A DNA stretch of 64,000 bases from Bacillota bacterium. Its GTDB lineage: Bacteria > Bacillota > Bacilli > Paenibacillales > UBA4045. Each line of letters opens with the position of its first letter. Position 1 is the stretch's first letter. The stretch lies in the NCBI GenBank assembly GCA_023441055.1, contig JAEZQY010000004.1:1-64000 (forward strand), given 5' to 3'. The position numbers and the translations under genes are program-made. The notes below the pieces were generated by a model that saw only the letters and a list, made by a program, of their open reading frames with translations, did not search any database and was not told the origin of the DNA. Shown here one piece after another: positions 25,155 through 33,108 of the stretch.

Positions 25155-26246
25155 ATGAAGAAAATTGCGATATTCGGTGTTGGGCTGATTGGCGGATCGC
25201 TTGCGTTATGCTTCAAGGGCAAGCCCGGACTGAAGGTTGTCGGCTATTCCCCTAATCCTGCCTCAGTAGAGAAATATGTGAAGCGAGAGGTTGTCGATGA
25301 AGCGACAACCTCTATTGAAGATGCGGCGCTGGATGCGGATTTCATCTTCTTGTGCGGACCGGTTGGCGTATTGGAGTCCAATCTGGAAGCCGTTATGCGC
25401 CTGCCGCTCAAGTCCGGCTGCATCATCACGGATGTCGGCAGCACGAAGCAATCGTTCATGGCAGCGGCCGCTCGGCTGCGCAGAGCAGGGATCACCTTCA
25501 TCGGCGGGCATCCAATGGCTGGTAAGGAGCAGTCAGGAGTGGAGGCGGCTACCTCCATTCTGTTCGAGAATGCCATCTATGTACTGACACCGGATAAGGA
25601 TGCTGGAGAGGATGCTTACCAAGCGCTCACTAATCTGCTGGCCCATACCAAGGCGCAGATCATTCGCATGGAGCCGGACCAGCATGACAAGATTGTTGGC
25701 GCGATCAGCCATCTGCCCCACATTATCGGGGTTGCATTGGTCAATCAGATCGCTCGTTATAATGACTCGAATCCATTATATGAGCTTCTCGCAGCAGGCG
25801 GGTTCCGCGATATTACTAGAATCGCATCCAGCGATCCGCTCATCTGGCGGGATATTCTTCTCACTAATCGCGACGTGGTGCTGGAGATGCTGGCAGACTG
25901 GCAGCGTGAGATCGGCCGCTTCAGCGCGCTGATCGACCATCAGGACGGCGCAGCCATTGAAGAGGAGTTCCGCAGGGCGGGAACGTTCCGTGATCAGCTG
26001 CCTGAGCGTCGCAAGGGTATCTTGACGGCTTTGTTCGATATTTATGTCGATATACCGGATCAGCCGGGAATCATCGGCAAGATTACGACCGAGCTGGGCA
26101 ATAACAAGATTAATCTGAGCAATATTCAGATTATGGAGAATCGACTCGATGTTCCGGGTGTGCTTAAGCTGTCATTCCGAGAGGAAGAGGACATGCGCAG
26201 CGCGATTAGCGTACTGCGTGAGATCGGCTGCACCATTAGCATGTAG
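25155..26246 (+). CDS. tyrA: Prephenate dehydrogenase with ACT domain
   Basis: A 363-residue enzyme that oxidises prephenate to 4-hydroxyphenylpyruvate. NAD site GVGLIGGSLAL at residues 7-17, then the dehydrogenase core with GGHPMAGKEQSGVEAA and HDKIVGAISHLPH; the last 70 residues (DIYVDIPDQPGIIGKI onward) form an ACT domain that probably binds an aromatic amino acid for feedback. It closes the aro-trp-his-tyr cluster. Confidence 0.95.
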   Translation: MKKIAIFGVGLIGGSLALCFKGKPGLKVVGYSPNPASVEKYVKREVVDEATTSIEDAALDADFIFLCGPVGVLESNLEAVMRLPLKSGCIITDVGSTKQSFMAAAARLRRAGITFIGGHPMAGKEQSGVEAATSILFENAIYVLTPDKDAGEDAYQALTNLLAHTKAQIIRMEPDQHDKIVGAISHLPHIIGVALVNQIARYNDSNPLYELLAAGGFRDITRIASSDPLIWRDILLTNRDVVLEMLADWQREIGRFSALIDHQDGAAIEEEFRRAGTFRDQLPERRKGILTALFDIYVDIPDQPGIIGKITTELGNNKINLSNIQIMENRLDVPGVLKLSFREEEDMRSAISVLREIGCTISM

Positions 26247-26297
26247 CGGGGACTGGCCTGCTCTAGCAAAAGAAAATAAAACGTTTACAAAATATCG

Positions 26298-26326
26298 TTG
26301 ACAAAATGAAAACGGATACATATAAT
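26298..26326 (+). promoter_or_regulatory. Consensus sigma-A promoter
   Basis: TTGACA (26298-26303), exactly 17 bp, TATAAT (26321-26326): both hexamers match consensus perfectly, the strongest promoter I see in the window. The -35 is part of a short direct repeat (TTACAAAAT at 26284, TGACAAAAT at 26299). It is followed only 58 bases later by an intrinsic terminator. Confidence 0.9.
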
Positions 26327-26332
26327 GAAAGT

Positions 26333-26408
26333 ACAGTATGGTTTCTCTCCACTCCTATCCGAAATGAATGGCACTATGTGCGCCCACCGATACCGGTGGT
26401 TTTTTTTT
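26333..26408 (+). ncRNA. Short terminated transcript, possible small RNA or leader
   Basis: From the predicted start near 26333 to the end of the T run at 26408 there are about 75 bases, with no long coding frame (the best is a 9-codon frame at 26338-26367 without a binding site). The 3' end is the hairpin CCACCG (26384-26389), loop ATAC, CGGTGG (26394-26399) and nine T residues. Together with the consensus promoter this predicts a small RNA or an attenuated leader. The remaining 200 bases to the sigma factor gene at 26610 hold no feature I can support. The hairpin may also end the tyrA operon. Confidence 0.5.
26384..26408 (+). terminator. Intrinsic terminator of the short transcript
   Basis: Six-base-pair GC-rich stem CCACCG/CGGTGG with a 4-base loop, followed by nine T residues. 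Classic strong terminator. Confidence 0.92.
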
Positions 26409-26609
26409 GTCCAGATTCGATTTTGATTTCATGTAGAATCCAGCAGGATTTTAGCAGGTTCGGAGCGAATAAGAACAAGTGCGGATGCATAAGAGTCACT
26501 ATAATCCAGTAAATATGAACAATAGATCGCAACTTTTCGTTCCCAATGAAGTAATAATAGTTGGTTGGACGGGATCGCGACCTTGTAATCGCAAGGAGGG
26601 TCGCTTCTA

Positions 26610-27206
26610 ATGACCGATTCACAGTTAATCAGAGAGATTAAGGATGGAGACGTTCAACTGTACGCCGAGCTAATGGCGAGATATGAACGGAAGATCCTTA
26701 GCTTTATTTATCATATGCTTAAGAATGCTAACTTGGACATGATGGCAGAAGACTTATGCGCGGAGACATTCTATAAGGCTTATCGCAGTCTTCACTCGTT
26801 CCGTGAGGTCGAAGCCTCCTTCTCTACCTGGCTGTATACGATTGCCCGGAATACGGTGCTCAGCGAGCTGCGCAAGCAGAAGAGCGTGAATATCTCCCTA
26901 GAGGAGAGCGGTTATGTGCCACGCAGCTCATCGATCGATTCTATGCCGGAGGAGACGATGCTGCGGCAGGAGAAGGTCACGATGGTGAGAGAGGCCATCA
27001 ATAACTTGCCGGAGAAGCAGCGTTCCGCGCTCATTCTTAGAGAATACGACCAGCTTGATTACCAAGAGATCGCGAATATTCTCGGACAGACTGTAAGCTC
27101 GGTGAAGTCGCTTCTATTCCGAGCCAGAGCGAGCGTTAAGCTGCAATTAGAGCCGTATTTCGAGGAACCGATCATCAGGGATTACGAAAGGATGAATGAA
27201 CGATGA
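26610..27206 (+). CDS. ECF-type RNA polymerase sigma factor
   Basis: A 198-residue group IV sigma factor. Region 2 is at residues 15-85 (LCAETFYKAYRSLHSFR, FSTWLYTIARN), region 4 at about 125-180 (NLPEKQRSALILREYDQLDYQEIA, SVKSLLFRARASVK). Its start overlaps an AAGGAGG at 26593-26599. It overlaps the following anti-sigma gene by ATGA. The regulon and signal cannot be told; I see no convincing autoregulatory ECF promoter upstream. Confidence 0.9.
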   Translation: MTDSQLIREIKDGDVQLYAELMARYERKILSFIYHMLKNANLDMMAEDLCAETFYKAYRSLHSFREVEASFSTWLYTIARNTVLSELRKQKSVNISLEESGYVPRSSSIDSMPEETMLRQEKVTMVREAINNLPEKQRSALILREYDQLDYQEIANILGQTVSSVKSLLFRARASVKLQLEPYFEEPIIRDYERMNER

Positions 27207-27811
27207 AGTGCAGTGAAATCTCAGAAAGGCTGAGCGAATATTGGGATCTGCCCGCGGACGATCACTATCGCGTCCTGGTGGATGAGCATCTAGCTTCATG
27301 CTCTTCCTGCTTAGAGGAATTCGAGATATGGCGCGAAAGCCTGGATCTGATTCACTCTTCAAGGCCGGAAGGGGAGCTCGTCTCAGAGACAAGCACGATC
27401 AGTGCGGGTGTTATGGCGCGCATCTATAAGGATGAATCCTGGCGTATGCCTGTTGCGTTCCGCAGCTATGCCCTCAGTCTGAAGGTCAGACGCAATGTCA
27501 TGGCATGCTTCTCCTTGTTCCTAGCCATATTCGTTGTATCCTTCGCATACTCATTTCAATCAGGCGCGATCAATGAGCCAGATATCAGTCATCATTCCGG
27601 TATTATCGAAACCGCTCACGCGAAGAGTTCGGATCTGGCAGGCAAGCCGGCCATATTCGCTGACACGCCGATTGCTAGTATTAGCGCGCCCAGTGTATTA
27701 ACAATCGGTCCGATACAGACGACCTACACGGATTATTTATTGGCACTTAGCATAATCGGATTAGTCATTACTCTGCTGCTGATGAATTGGCTGTCGAGGC
27801 TGCGAGCCTAA
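27203..27811 (+). CDS. Zinc-finger anti-sigma factor, membrane anchored
   Basis: A 202-residue protein with an N-terminal HxxxCxxC zinc-binding anti-sigma motif (HLASCSSC near residues 29-36), hydrophobic segments at about 98-116 and 174-194, and an extracytoplasmic middle part. This is the layout of anti-sigma factors that hold their partner at the membrane until released, usually by proteolysis. The 4-base overlap with the sigma gene supports the pairing. Confidence 0.85.
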   Translation: MKCSEISERLSEYWDLPADDHYRVLVDEHLASCSSCLEEFEIWRESLDLIHSSRPEGELVSETSTISAGVMARIYKDESWRMPVAFRSYALSLKVRRNVMACFSLFLAIFVVSFAYSFQSGAINEPDISHHSGIIETAHAKSSDLAGKPAIFADTPIASISAPSVLTIGPIQTTYTDYLLALSIIGLVITLLLMNWLSRLRA

Positions 27812-27834
27812 GCCGCCTATAATGGAGTCGAACG

Positions 27835-27870
27835 AGCCCCCGCCCAGGTTGCTGTATGGGAGGGCTTTTC
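27835..27870 (+). terminator. Intrinsic terminator after the sigma/anti-sigma operon
   Basis: AGCCC (27835-27839) and CCCA (27843-27846) pair with TGGG (27857-27860) and GGGCT (27862-27866), followed by TTTTC. Confidence 0.75.
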
Positions 27871-27947
27871 TATTGCATGGCGCATAATATCCGCTCATAA
27901 TCAAATAATGGTAGTATCGGCTTCTAGCTTAGAAGGGGTGGACTACC

Positions 27948-29078
27948 ATGAATCTGGCGGATATGCTGTGTTATGCGGATATCGATCAATTAGAGAAAAT
28001 CGCGCGAAGCTATGGCTGCGAGTGCGACGAACATTCGAAGCATGCGTTAATCCAATCGATCCTTACGGCAATCGGCAGAAGGCCATGCATCGAAGCCTTC
28101 GTTAGTGAAATGAACGAGGAGGATATTCGATTCTTCAATTCCCTGCTGTACGAGAGTAACAAGGGCTACAGCTTGGAAGAGCTCACGATGAGAGCGCGGC
28201 AGGCCAGATTCGCGGCGCCGGGTCAGGATGTAGAACGTTCGCGAGAGTTGATTGTGAGGTATAAGCAGCGAGGCTGGTTATTCAACGGGCACTCGCAGCA
28301 GACTAGATTCCTCTTCCATACCCCCAAGGACCTGTTCCAGCGTGTCGGCGATGCGCTGGAACAGCGCTTCCGCCAGCAGCTGGTCGTGACTGATGAGCCA
28401 GCGGCCTATCGGGATGAACAGGATGTATTGGCGCGGGATGTGTTATGTCTGTTGCAATTCATCTCTCGTAATGACGTCTCGTTAACCTCCGAGGGCGCTA
28501 TCTACAAGCGGACGCTTATCAGCATCCTAGATTGCTTCGCTGTCAAAGAACAGCCATTAGGCAGGGTCGGCTTTCGATTCGGTTATGGACGTCGATACCG
28601 TGATTATCCAGATCGCTTCTCTTACATTTATGATTATTGCTACTACAAGGATTATATCTGTGAAGCAGATGGCGGCCTATGGTTAACGGAATCTGGCAGA
28701 GCACAGGTGGCTGCTCGACGCCGAGACGATCTGAAGCAGCTGTTCCGATTATGGATTCGATTGTACAAGGGTCCCATTCCGAATGTGCTGGCGATTGCTA
28801 ACTGGATTGTGCGTCTTACGGATGAATGGGTGACGATCGCATCGCTGACCGCTTGTATGCAAGCCTATATCCAGCCGTACTACTATGATAAGGCAGAGAC
28901 GATCGTAGAGCGCAGAATCATTCAGATGCTCATGCATCTCGGCTTAGTGAGAATTGGGGAGCATGCGGAGCATGGACTAGTGGTGCGGGCGAATGCCCGG
29001 GCATTAGCGCTGGCGCAAGGGACATTCGTCACGGACGACGAGACGATCAAGCTGCCAGCTGAAGCGAGTCTGAAGTAA
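27948..29078 (+). CDS. Unidentified 376-residue protein
   Basis: An intact gene with AAGGGGTGG before the ATG. The predicted protein is cytoplasmic, rich in Arg, Tyr and acidic residues, without membrane segments. The first 45 residues look like a small helical module (DIDQLEKIARSYGCECDEHS); later parts such as LEELTMRARQARFAAPGQD and LIVRYKQRGWLF suggest winged-helix or helical repeats. I do not recognise the family. It occupies the place of ypiA/ypiB in B. subtilis but does not look like the TPR protein YpiA. It ends directly before the binding site of the carbonic-anhydrase-like gene. Confidence 0.75.
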   Translation: MNLADMLCYADIDQLEKIARSYGCECDEHSKHALIQSILTAIGRRPCIEAFVSEMNEEDIRFFNSLLYESNKGYSLEELTMRARQARFAAPGQDVERSRELIVRYKQRGWLFNGHSQQTRFLFHTPKDLFQRVGDALEQRFRQQLVVTDEPAAYRDEQDVLARDVLCLLQFISRNDVSLTSEGAIYKRTLISILDCFAVKEQPLGRVGFRFGYGRRYRDYPDRFSYIYDYCYYKDYICEADGGLWLTESGRAQVAARRRDDLKQLFRLWIRLYKGPIPNVLAIANWIVRLTDEWVTIASLTACMQAYIQPYYYDKAETIVERRIIQMLMHLGLVRIGEHAEHGLVVRANARALALAQGTFVTDDETIKLPAEASLK

Positions 29079-29097
29079 GATGGAGGGGGAGAATGAT

Positions 29098-29619
29098 ATG
29101 AAGTATGGCTATAAGGGGATTTGGCCGCAGCTTCATCCTAGTGTTTTTGTCGCGGATGGGGTAAGATTGATCGGAGACGTTCGAATTGGCGAAGACAGCT
29201 CGTTATGGTTCAATGCGGTGCTGCGGGGCGATCTGGCACCGATTCGAATAGGCGACCGAGTCAATATTCAAGATCAAGCGGTCGGGCATGTGAACACGGA
29301 TCAGCCGCTCATCATCGAGAATGATGTATCGGTCGGCCACAGCGCGATCATTCACGGCTGCGCGATTCATCGCGGCGCGTTGATTGGCATGGGGGCGATT
29401 GTGCTCAATGGCGCTTCAATTGGTGAATATACGCTGGTCGGCGCTGGCAGTGTAGTCACTGAGCGCGCTTCGCTCCCTCCTTACACGCTGTGTCTAGGCA
29501 CGCCGGCCAAGCCAGTGCGAGAGCTGACAGAACAGGATCTGGAACGGATGAAGCTTACGGCTGACAGCTATGTGCAGAAGGGGAGGGAATACAGCATTGA
29601 AGTTCAGCGAGATTCATGA
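29098..29619 (+). CDS. Gamma-class carbonic anhydrase-like protein
   Basis: A 173-residue left-handed beta-helix protein made of hexapeptide repeats ([LIV]-G-x4). Histidines that could hold zinc are in QAVGHVNT and VGHSAIIHGCAIH, the spacing found in gamma carbonic anhydrases and in the YtoA/YrdA group. Start ATG 29098 lies behind GGAGGGGGAG; an in-frame ATG at 29080 overlaps that site. Activity on CO2 is not certain for this subgroup. The next gene overlaps its 3' end by 23 bases. Confidence 0.85.
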   Translation: MKYGYKGIWPQLHPSVFVADGVRLIGDVRIGEDSSLWFNAVLRGDLAPIRIGDRVNIQDQAVGHVNTDQPLIIENDVSVGHSAIIHGCAIHRGALIGMGAIVLNGASIGEYTLVGAGSVVTERASLPPYTLCLGTPAKPVRELTEQDLERMKLTADSYVQKGREYSIEVQRDS

Positions 29620-30043
29620 AGAGAAGTGGCCGCAGCTGCGCCCTTACTTGGATACGTGTCTGCTCCCGGTTACCGGCTTAACCGGAACGGAGGAGCCCTG
29701 GCTGGCAGCCAGCAGGCTGGAGAAGCTGAGAGATGTGCTGGATCTCATTGAAATCCCCTTCAAGGGACGAGTCGTCACCTACCCGGCATTCCATTATCTG
29801 AATGCCAGCTCGGCCAGTCAGATGCTTACCGAGCAGTGTGTACGTCTTAGAGAGGCCGGTTTCACGTATATCGTAATCGCTGCCTTGAATATGGCGGTGG
29901 CTAAGATTACACAGATCGATACCTGTGATCTGATCGTATCGGAGGAAGAGCTGGCGGAGTTGTCTCCCGACGAGCAACAACGTTATGTGAATGAACGCAT
30001 CGCCGCGATATGGCATACCTCACAAGTATCGAACGAATTGTGA
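29597..30043 (+). CDS. YpiF-like protein (DUF2487)
   Basis: A 148-residue protein resembling B. subtilis YpiF, which also precedes qcrA. Features: MKFSEIHEEKW start, a central FPFKGRVVTYPAF-like segment (IPFKGRVVTYPAFHYL) and a DLIVSEEEL end. The start is TTG 29597, behind GGGGAGGG at 29580-29587, so translation begins inside the previous gene. A longer frame to 29570 lacks a binding site. Function unknown. Confidence 0.7.
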   Translation: MKFSEIHEEKWPQLRPYLDTCLLPVTGLTGTEEPWLAASRLEKLRDVLDLIEIPFKGRVVTYPAFHYLNASSASQMLTEQCVRLREAGFTYIVIAALNMAVAKITQIDTCDLIVSEEELAELSPDEQQRYVNERIAAIWHTSQVSNEL

Positions 30044-30086
30044 CAAATCGAGGACAAATGATAGAACGGAATCATGACAATCCGTT
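30042..30086 (+). promoter_or_regulatory. Direct repeats and inverted repeat upstream of qcrA
   Basis: GACAAAT occurs at 30042-30048 and 30053-30059, exactly 11 bases apart (one helical turn), a layout used by OmpR-type response regulators. An inverted repeat AACGGA/TCCGTT follows at 30065-30070 and 30081-30086. Both lie just upstream of the qcrA promoter. No known regulator can be assigned from the sequence. Confidence 0.4.
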
Positions 30087-30094
30087 ACGAATTC

Positions 30095-30123
30095 TTGACG
30101 GTCTTATATTGCTGGGCTATTAT
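30095..30123 (+). promoter_or_regulatory. Sigma-A promoter of qcrABC
   Basis: TTGACG (30095-30100), 17-bp spacer, TATTAT (30118-30123). Start expected near 30130, 56 bases before qcrA. Confidence 0.8.
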
Positions 30124-30185
30124 ATTAATGTTCGATTTCATCTAGCTATTGATAACTTTGAGTTGAAATAAAGGGGGTAGAAGAC

Positions 30186-30731
30186 ATGAGTGATGCACAA
30201 AACCACAATAACAACGGTTCCGAGCACAAGCCGGTACTTAAGAAAGAGATGTCTCGCAGACAATTTCTCACCTACACCCTTGGGGGAACAGGCGCGTTCA
30301 TGGCAGCGATACCGCTCATTCCGATGATCCGCTTCTCCGTTGATCCGCTTCTGCAGAGCAAGGGCGAAGGCGACTGGGTGAAGGTTGTCGAAGTGAGTAA
30401 GATTACCGAGGAGCCGCAAGAGTTCAATTTCTCCAAGCTTCAGGTAGATGGATGGTATTCCAGTGAACCGAAGTTTACAGCGTGGATCTCGAAGGATAAG
30501 AATGGAGAAATCTTCGCGCTGTCGCCAGTTTGCAAGCATCTTGGCTGCACGGTGAATTGGAACACGAATACATCCTTTCCTAACGAATATTTCTGTCCTT
30601 GTCATGGGGCGCATTATACGAAGGAAGGCAAAAACCTGGCGGTTGCTGACGGCCCGCTGGATGAGTACGATGTTCGCATCGAAAATGATTTCGTGTATCT
30701 AAGCAACATTAAGCCAAATAGTAAAGTATAA
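30186..30731 (+). CDS. qcrA: Menaquinol:cytochrome c reductase, Rieske subunit
   Basis: A 181-residue Rieske [2Fe-2S] protein of the bc complex. Cluster ligands are in CKHLGC and CPCHG, about 20 residues apart. The N terminus has a twin-arginine motif SRRQFLTY followed by a hydrophobic segment, so it is folded before Tat-dependent insertion and stays anchored. It takes electrons from menaquinol and passes them to cytochrome c. RBS AGGGGGT. First gene of qcrABC. Confidence 0.96.
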   Translation: MSDAQNHNNNGSEHKPVLKKEMSRRQFLTYTLGGTGAFMAAIPLIPMIRFSVDPLLQSKGEGDWVKVVEVSKITEEPQEFNFSKLQVDGWYSSEPKFTAWISKDKNGEIFALSPVCKHLGCTVNWNTNTSFPNEYFCPCHGAHYTKEGKNLAVADGPLDEYDVRIENDFVYLSNIKPNSKV

Positions 30732-30748
30732 GGAGGCGTAATCATCAC

Positions 30749-31420
30749 ATGTTGAAAAAAGTCTACAACTGGATCGACGAACGCGTTGATATTACGCCAA
30801 TGTGGCGGGATGTAGCGGACCATGAGGTTCCCGAGCATGTTAACCCGGCGCATCACTTCTCCGCATTCGTATATTGCTTCGGCGGTCTGACGTTCTTCAT
30901 CACCGTCATACAAGTGCTATCCGGTATGTTCCTGACGATGTACTATGTGCCGGATATTATTAATGCTTACGCCAGTGTCGACTACCTGCAGCATAAGGTA
31001 GCGTTCGGTGTGATTGTGCGCGGTATGCATCACTGGGGCGCAAGCTTGGTCATCGTCATGATGTTCCTACATACCCTGCGTGTATTCTTCACTGGATCCT
31101 ACAAGAATCCAAGAGAGATGAATTGGGTGGTCGGCGTGCTGATCTTCTTCGTCATGCTAGGGCTTGGCCTTACAGGCTATCTGCTGCCATGGGACAACAA
31201 GGCATACTTCGCAACGAAGGTTACGATGGAAATCATCGCCTCTGCACCGGTTATTGGTGTGTACGCGAAGGAATTCCTGCAAGGCGGGGATATTGTCGGC
31301 GCACAGACGCTCACGCGATTCTTCGCGCTCCATGTCTTCTTCTTGCCGGGCGTACTGGTTGCCCTGCTAGGCGCTCACTTCTTCATGATTCGCAAGCAAG
31401 GCATTTCAGGACCGCTATAA
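30749..31420 (+). CDS. qcrB: Menaquinol:cytochrome c reductase, cytochrome b subunit
   Basis: A 223-residue cytochrome b6-type subunit with four membrane helices. Haem histidines are in MHHWGAS and FLHTLRVFFTGSYK and in the fourth helix (RFFALHVFF, HFFMIR). Cys43, in FVYCFGG, is at the position that in B. subtilis QcrB and in cytochrome b6 carries a covalently bound haem. It forms the quinone sites with the N-terminal part of QcrC. Confidence 0.96.
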   Translation: MLKKVYNWIDERVDITPMWRDVADHEVPEHVNPAHHFSAFVYCFGGLTFFITVIQVLSGMFLTMYYVPDIINAYASVDYLQHKVAFGVIVRGMHHWGASLVIVMMFLHTLRVFFTGSYKNPREMNWVVGVLIFFVMLGLGLTGYLLPWDNKAYFATKVTMEIIASAPVIGVYAKEFLQGGDIVGAQTLTRFFALHVFFLPGVLVALLGAHFFMIRKQGISGPL

Positions 31421-31445
31421 ACATTCGAGGAAAGGGGGAACAACA

Positions 31446-32303
31446 GTGGCACACAAACCTACCGACGAGAAAGTCGTCTATATTGGAGATTCACGCCTCA
31501 AGGTGAAGTCCGGCCCGAGTCCAGTGCCTACAGATTACTCTGCATATCCTGGCAAGTCTGAGGCATTCGTCCCGAACTTCCTGCTCAAGGAATGGATGGT
31601 TGGCGCGGTTGTGCTCGTAGGCTTCATGGTGCTCGTCATGACCCATCCTGCTCCGCTGGGCTATCCCGCGGATCCGAACAATACAGAGTTTATCCCGATG
31701 CCAGACTGGTACTTCCTATTCATGTACCAGCTGCTCAAGTATCCGTACACCTCTGAGCACTTTAAGATTATGGGGACGCTGGCGATTCCCGGCATCGCGT
31801 TCGGTGCGCTGCTCTTGGCTCCGTTCCTGGATACAGGCAAGGAGAGAAGATTTTACCGCAGACCGATTGCGTCTACCTTGATGATTGTAGCGGTTATCTC
31901 TGTGTTCTATCTAACCTATGTCTCCTGGGATCATTATCAGCATGAGCTGGAAGCCCAAGGCATTACGCCAGAACATCATCTGAAGGCAGAGGAAGTGCTT
32001 GCCAGCGCAGGCAAGGATCCGGTGCCTACCCCGACCAAGGAGGCCGTGCTGGTCGCCAGAGACGAGGATGGCTTCAGCATTTACCAGAGGGCTACCTGCG
32101 TCATGTGTCACGGCGACAGCCTGAACGGCGCGATCACATTGCTAGGTGTCGGTGACAAGCACGATAAGGATGAAATTCTCGGCATCATCAAGGACGGCTA
32201 CAAGACGATGCCCGCTCAGTATGATGACAATATCGCCAAGGGTCTTACCGAGGCTGAGATCGATACATTAGCTGACTGGTTATCCAGACAGAAAGCGGAA
32301 TAA
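31446..32303 (+). CDS. qcrC: Menaquinol:cytochrome c reductase, subunit IV/cytochrome c fusion
   Basis: A 285-residue fusion typical of bacilli. The first 165 residues match subunit IV of the b6f complex, with PMPDWYFLFMYQLLKYP and three hydrophobic segments; the last 90 residues are a cytochrome c domain with the haem motif CVMCH and a likely methionine ligand in YKTMPAQ. The cytochrome lies outside the membrane and hands electrons to the oxidase. Start is GTG 31446. A strong terminator follows. Confidence 0.96.
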   Translation: MAHKPTDEKVVYIGDSRLKVKSGPSPVPTDYSAYPGKSEAFVPNFLLKEWMVGAVVLVGFMVLVMTHPAPLGYPADPNNTEFIPMPDWYFLFMYQLLKYPYTSEHFKIMGTLAIPGIAFGALLLAPFLDTGKERRFYRRPIASTLMIVAVISVFYLTYVSWDHYQHELEAQGITPEHHLKAEEVLASAGKDPVPTPTKEAVLVARDEDGFSIYQRATCVMCHGDSLNGAITLLGVGDKHDKDEILGIIKDGYKTMPAQYDDNIAKGLTEAEIDTLADWLSRQKAE

Positions 32304-32310
32304 CATTCTG

Positions 32311-32341
32311 GAGCCTGACCGAATTCGGTCAGGCTCTTTTC
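32311..32341 (+). terminator. Intrinsic terminator of qcrABC
   Basis: Perfect palindrome from GAGCCTGACC (32311) to GGTCAGGCTC (32336) with GAATTC in the centre, then TTTTC. Confidence 0.92.
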
Positions 32342-32380
32342 GAAAAAACGGCTAGATCGCAATAATCAGGGGGAATGCTT

Positions 32381-33058
32381 GTGAATTCAGAGTCATCGAT
32401 AGGGAGCTGGAATTGGTGTAAGCAGCTGCTGTACAGCACGAATATGCTGTGGCTGCTGCTATGGGTGAATGGGTTAGGTACGGTGTATGGCTACATCTGG
32501 TATTGGGATCAATTGGTGCAGACTTATGAGACCAAGTCGCCTATTCTGCTGCTGTTCGTACCCGACAGTCCGACCGCCAGCCTGTTCTTCACCTTCTCCC
32601 TCGTCTTCATGCTGATCGATCGCTACCGGCGCGCTGAGAATGGTCGAAGCGCCAGCCCCGCATGGAGAGCGATCCGCGGTTTCGTCGACGCATTCGCCAT
32701 CATCACACTCGTGAAGTATGGCATCTGGGCAGTGACGATGAATTTCGCTGACGGCTATCAAGGCGGAGACATCTCCTGGCAGCAGTGGATGCTGATCGTC
32801 TCGCATACCGGAATGGCGGTCCAGGCTGTAATCTATGCAAGGGAGATGAAGTATAGCCTGGCGGCGGTGGCGACGATCGCCATCTGGACGCTCACGAATG
32901 ATTATCTGGATTATCACGCGATGATTCACCCTTGGCTGTACGGTCCGCTCGAGGATGATCTGGCGGTCATTGAAGCGTATACCATTACACTCAGCGTGAT
33001 CTCCATTGGACTGGCGATATTCGCCTATTATCGGACGGCAATGAGGAGCAGATTGTAA
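32381..33058 (+). CDS. YpjA-like membrane protein (DUF1405)
   Basis: A 225-residue membrane protein with about six hydrophobic segments, matching the DUF1405 family and the position of ypjA after qcrC in B. subtilis. GLGTVYGYIWYWDQL and FVPDSPTASLFF near the N terminus are typical. GTG 32381 is preferred to ATG 32375, since AGGGGG at 32369-32373 is too close to the latter. Function unknown. Confidence 0.8.
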   Translation: MNSESSIGSWNWCKQLLYSTNMLWLLLWVNGLGTVYGYIWYWDQLVQTYETKSPILLLFVPDSPTASLFFTFSLVFMLIDRYRRAENGRSASPAWRAIRGFVDAFAIITLVKYGIWAVTMNFADGYQGGDISWQQWMLIVSHTGMAVQAVIYAREMKYSLAAVATIAIWTLTNDYLDYHAMIHPWLYGPLEDDLAVIEAYTITLSVISIGLAIFAYYRTAMRSRL

Positions 33059-33108
33059 TTCTATTGTTGGACATCCCTCCATAAGCTAGTGTTAAGGAGG
33101 GAGTCACA

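Noticed and set aside
30037..30056. TTGTGACAAATC upstream of qcrA, like half of a Rex operator
   Set aside because: The second half site at the required spacing is absent; the GACAAAT direct repeat explains the sequence better.
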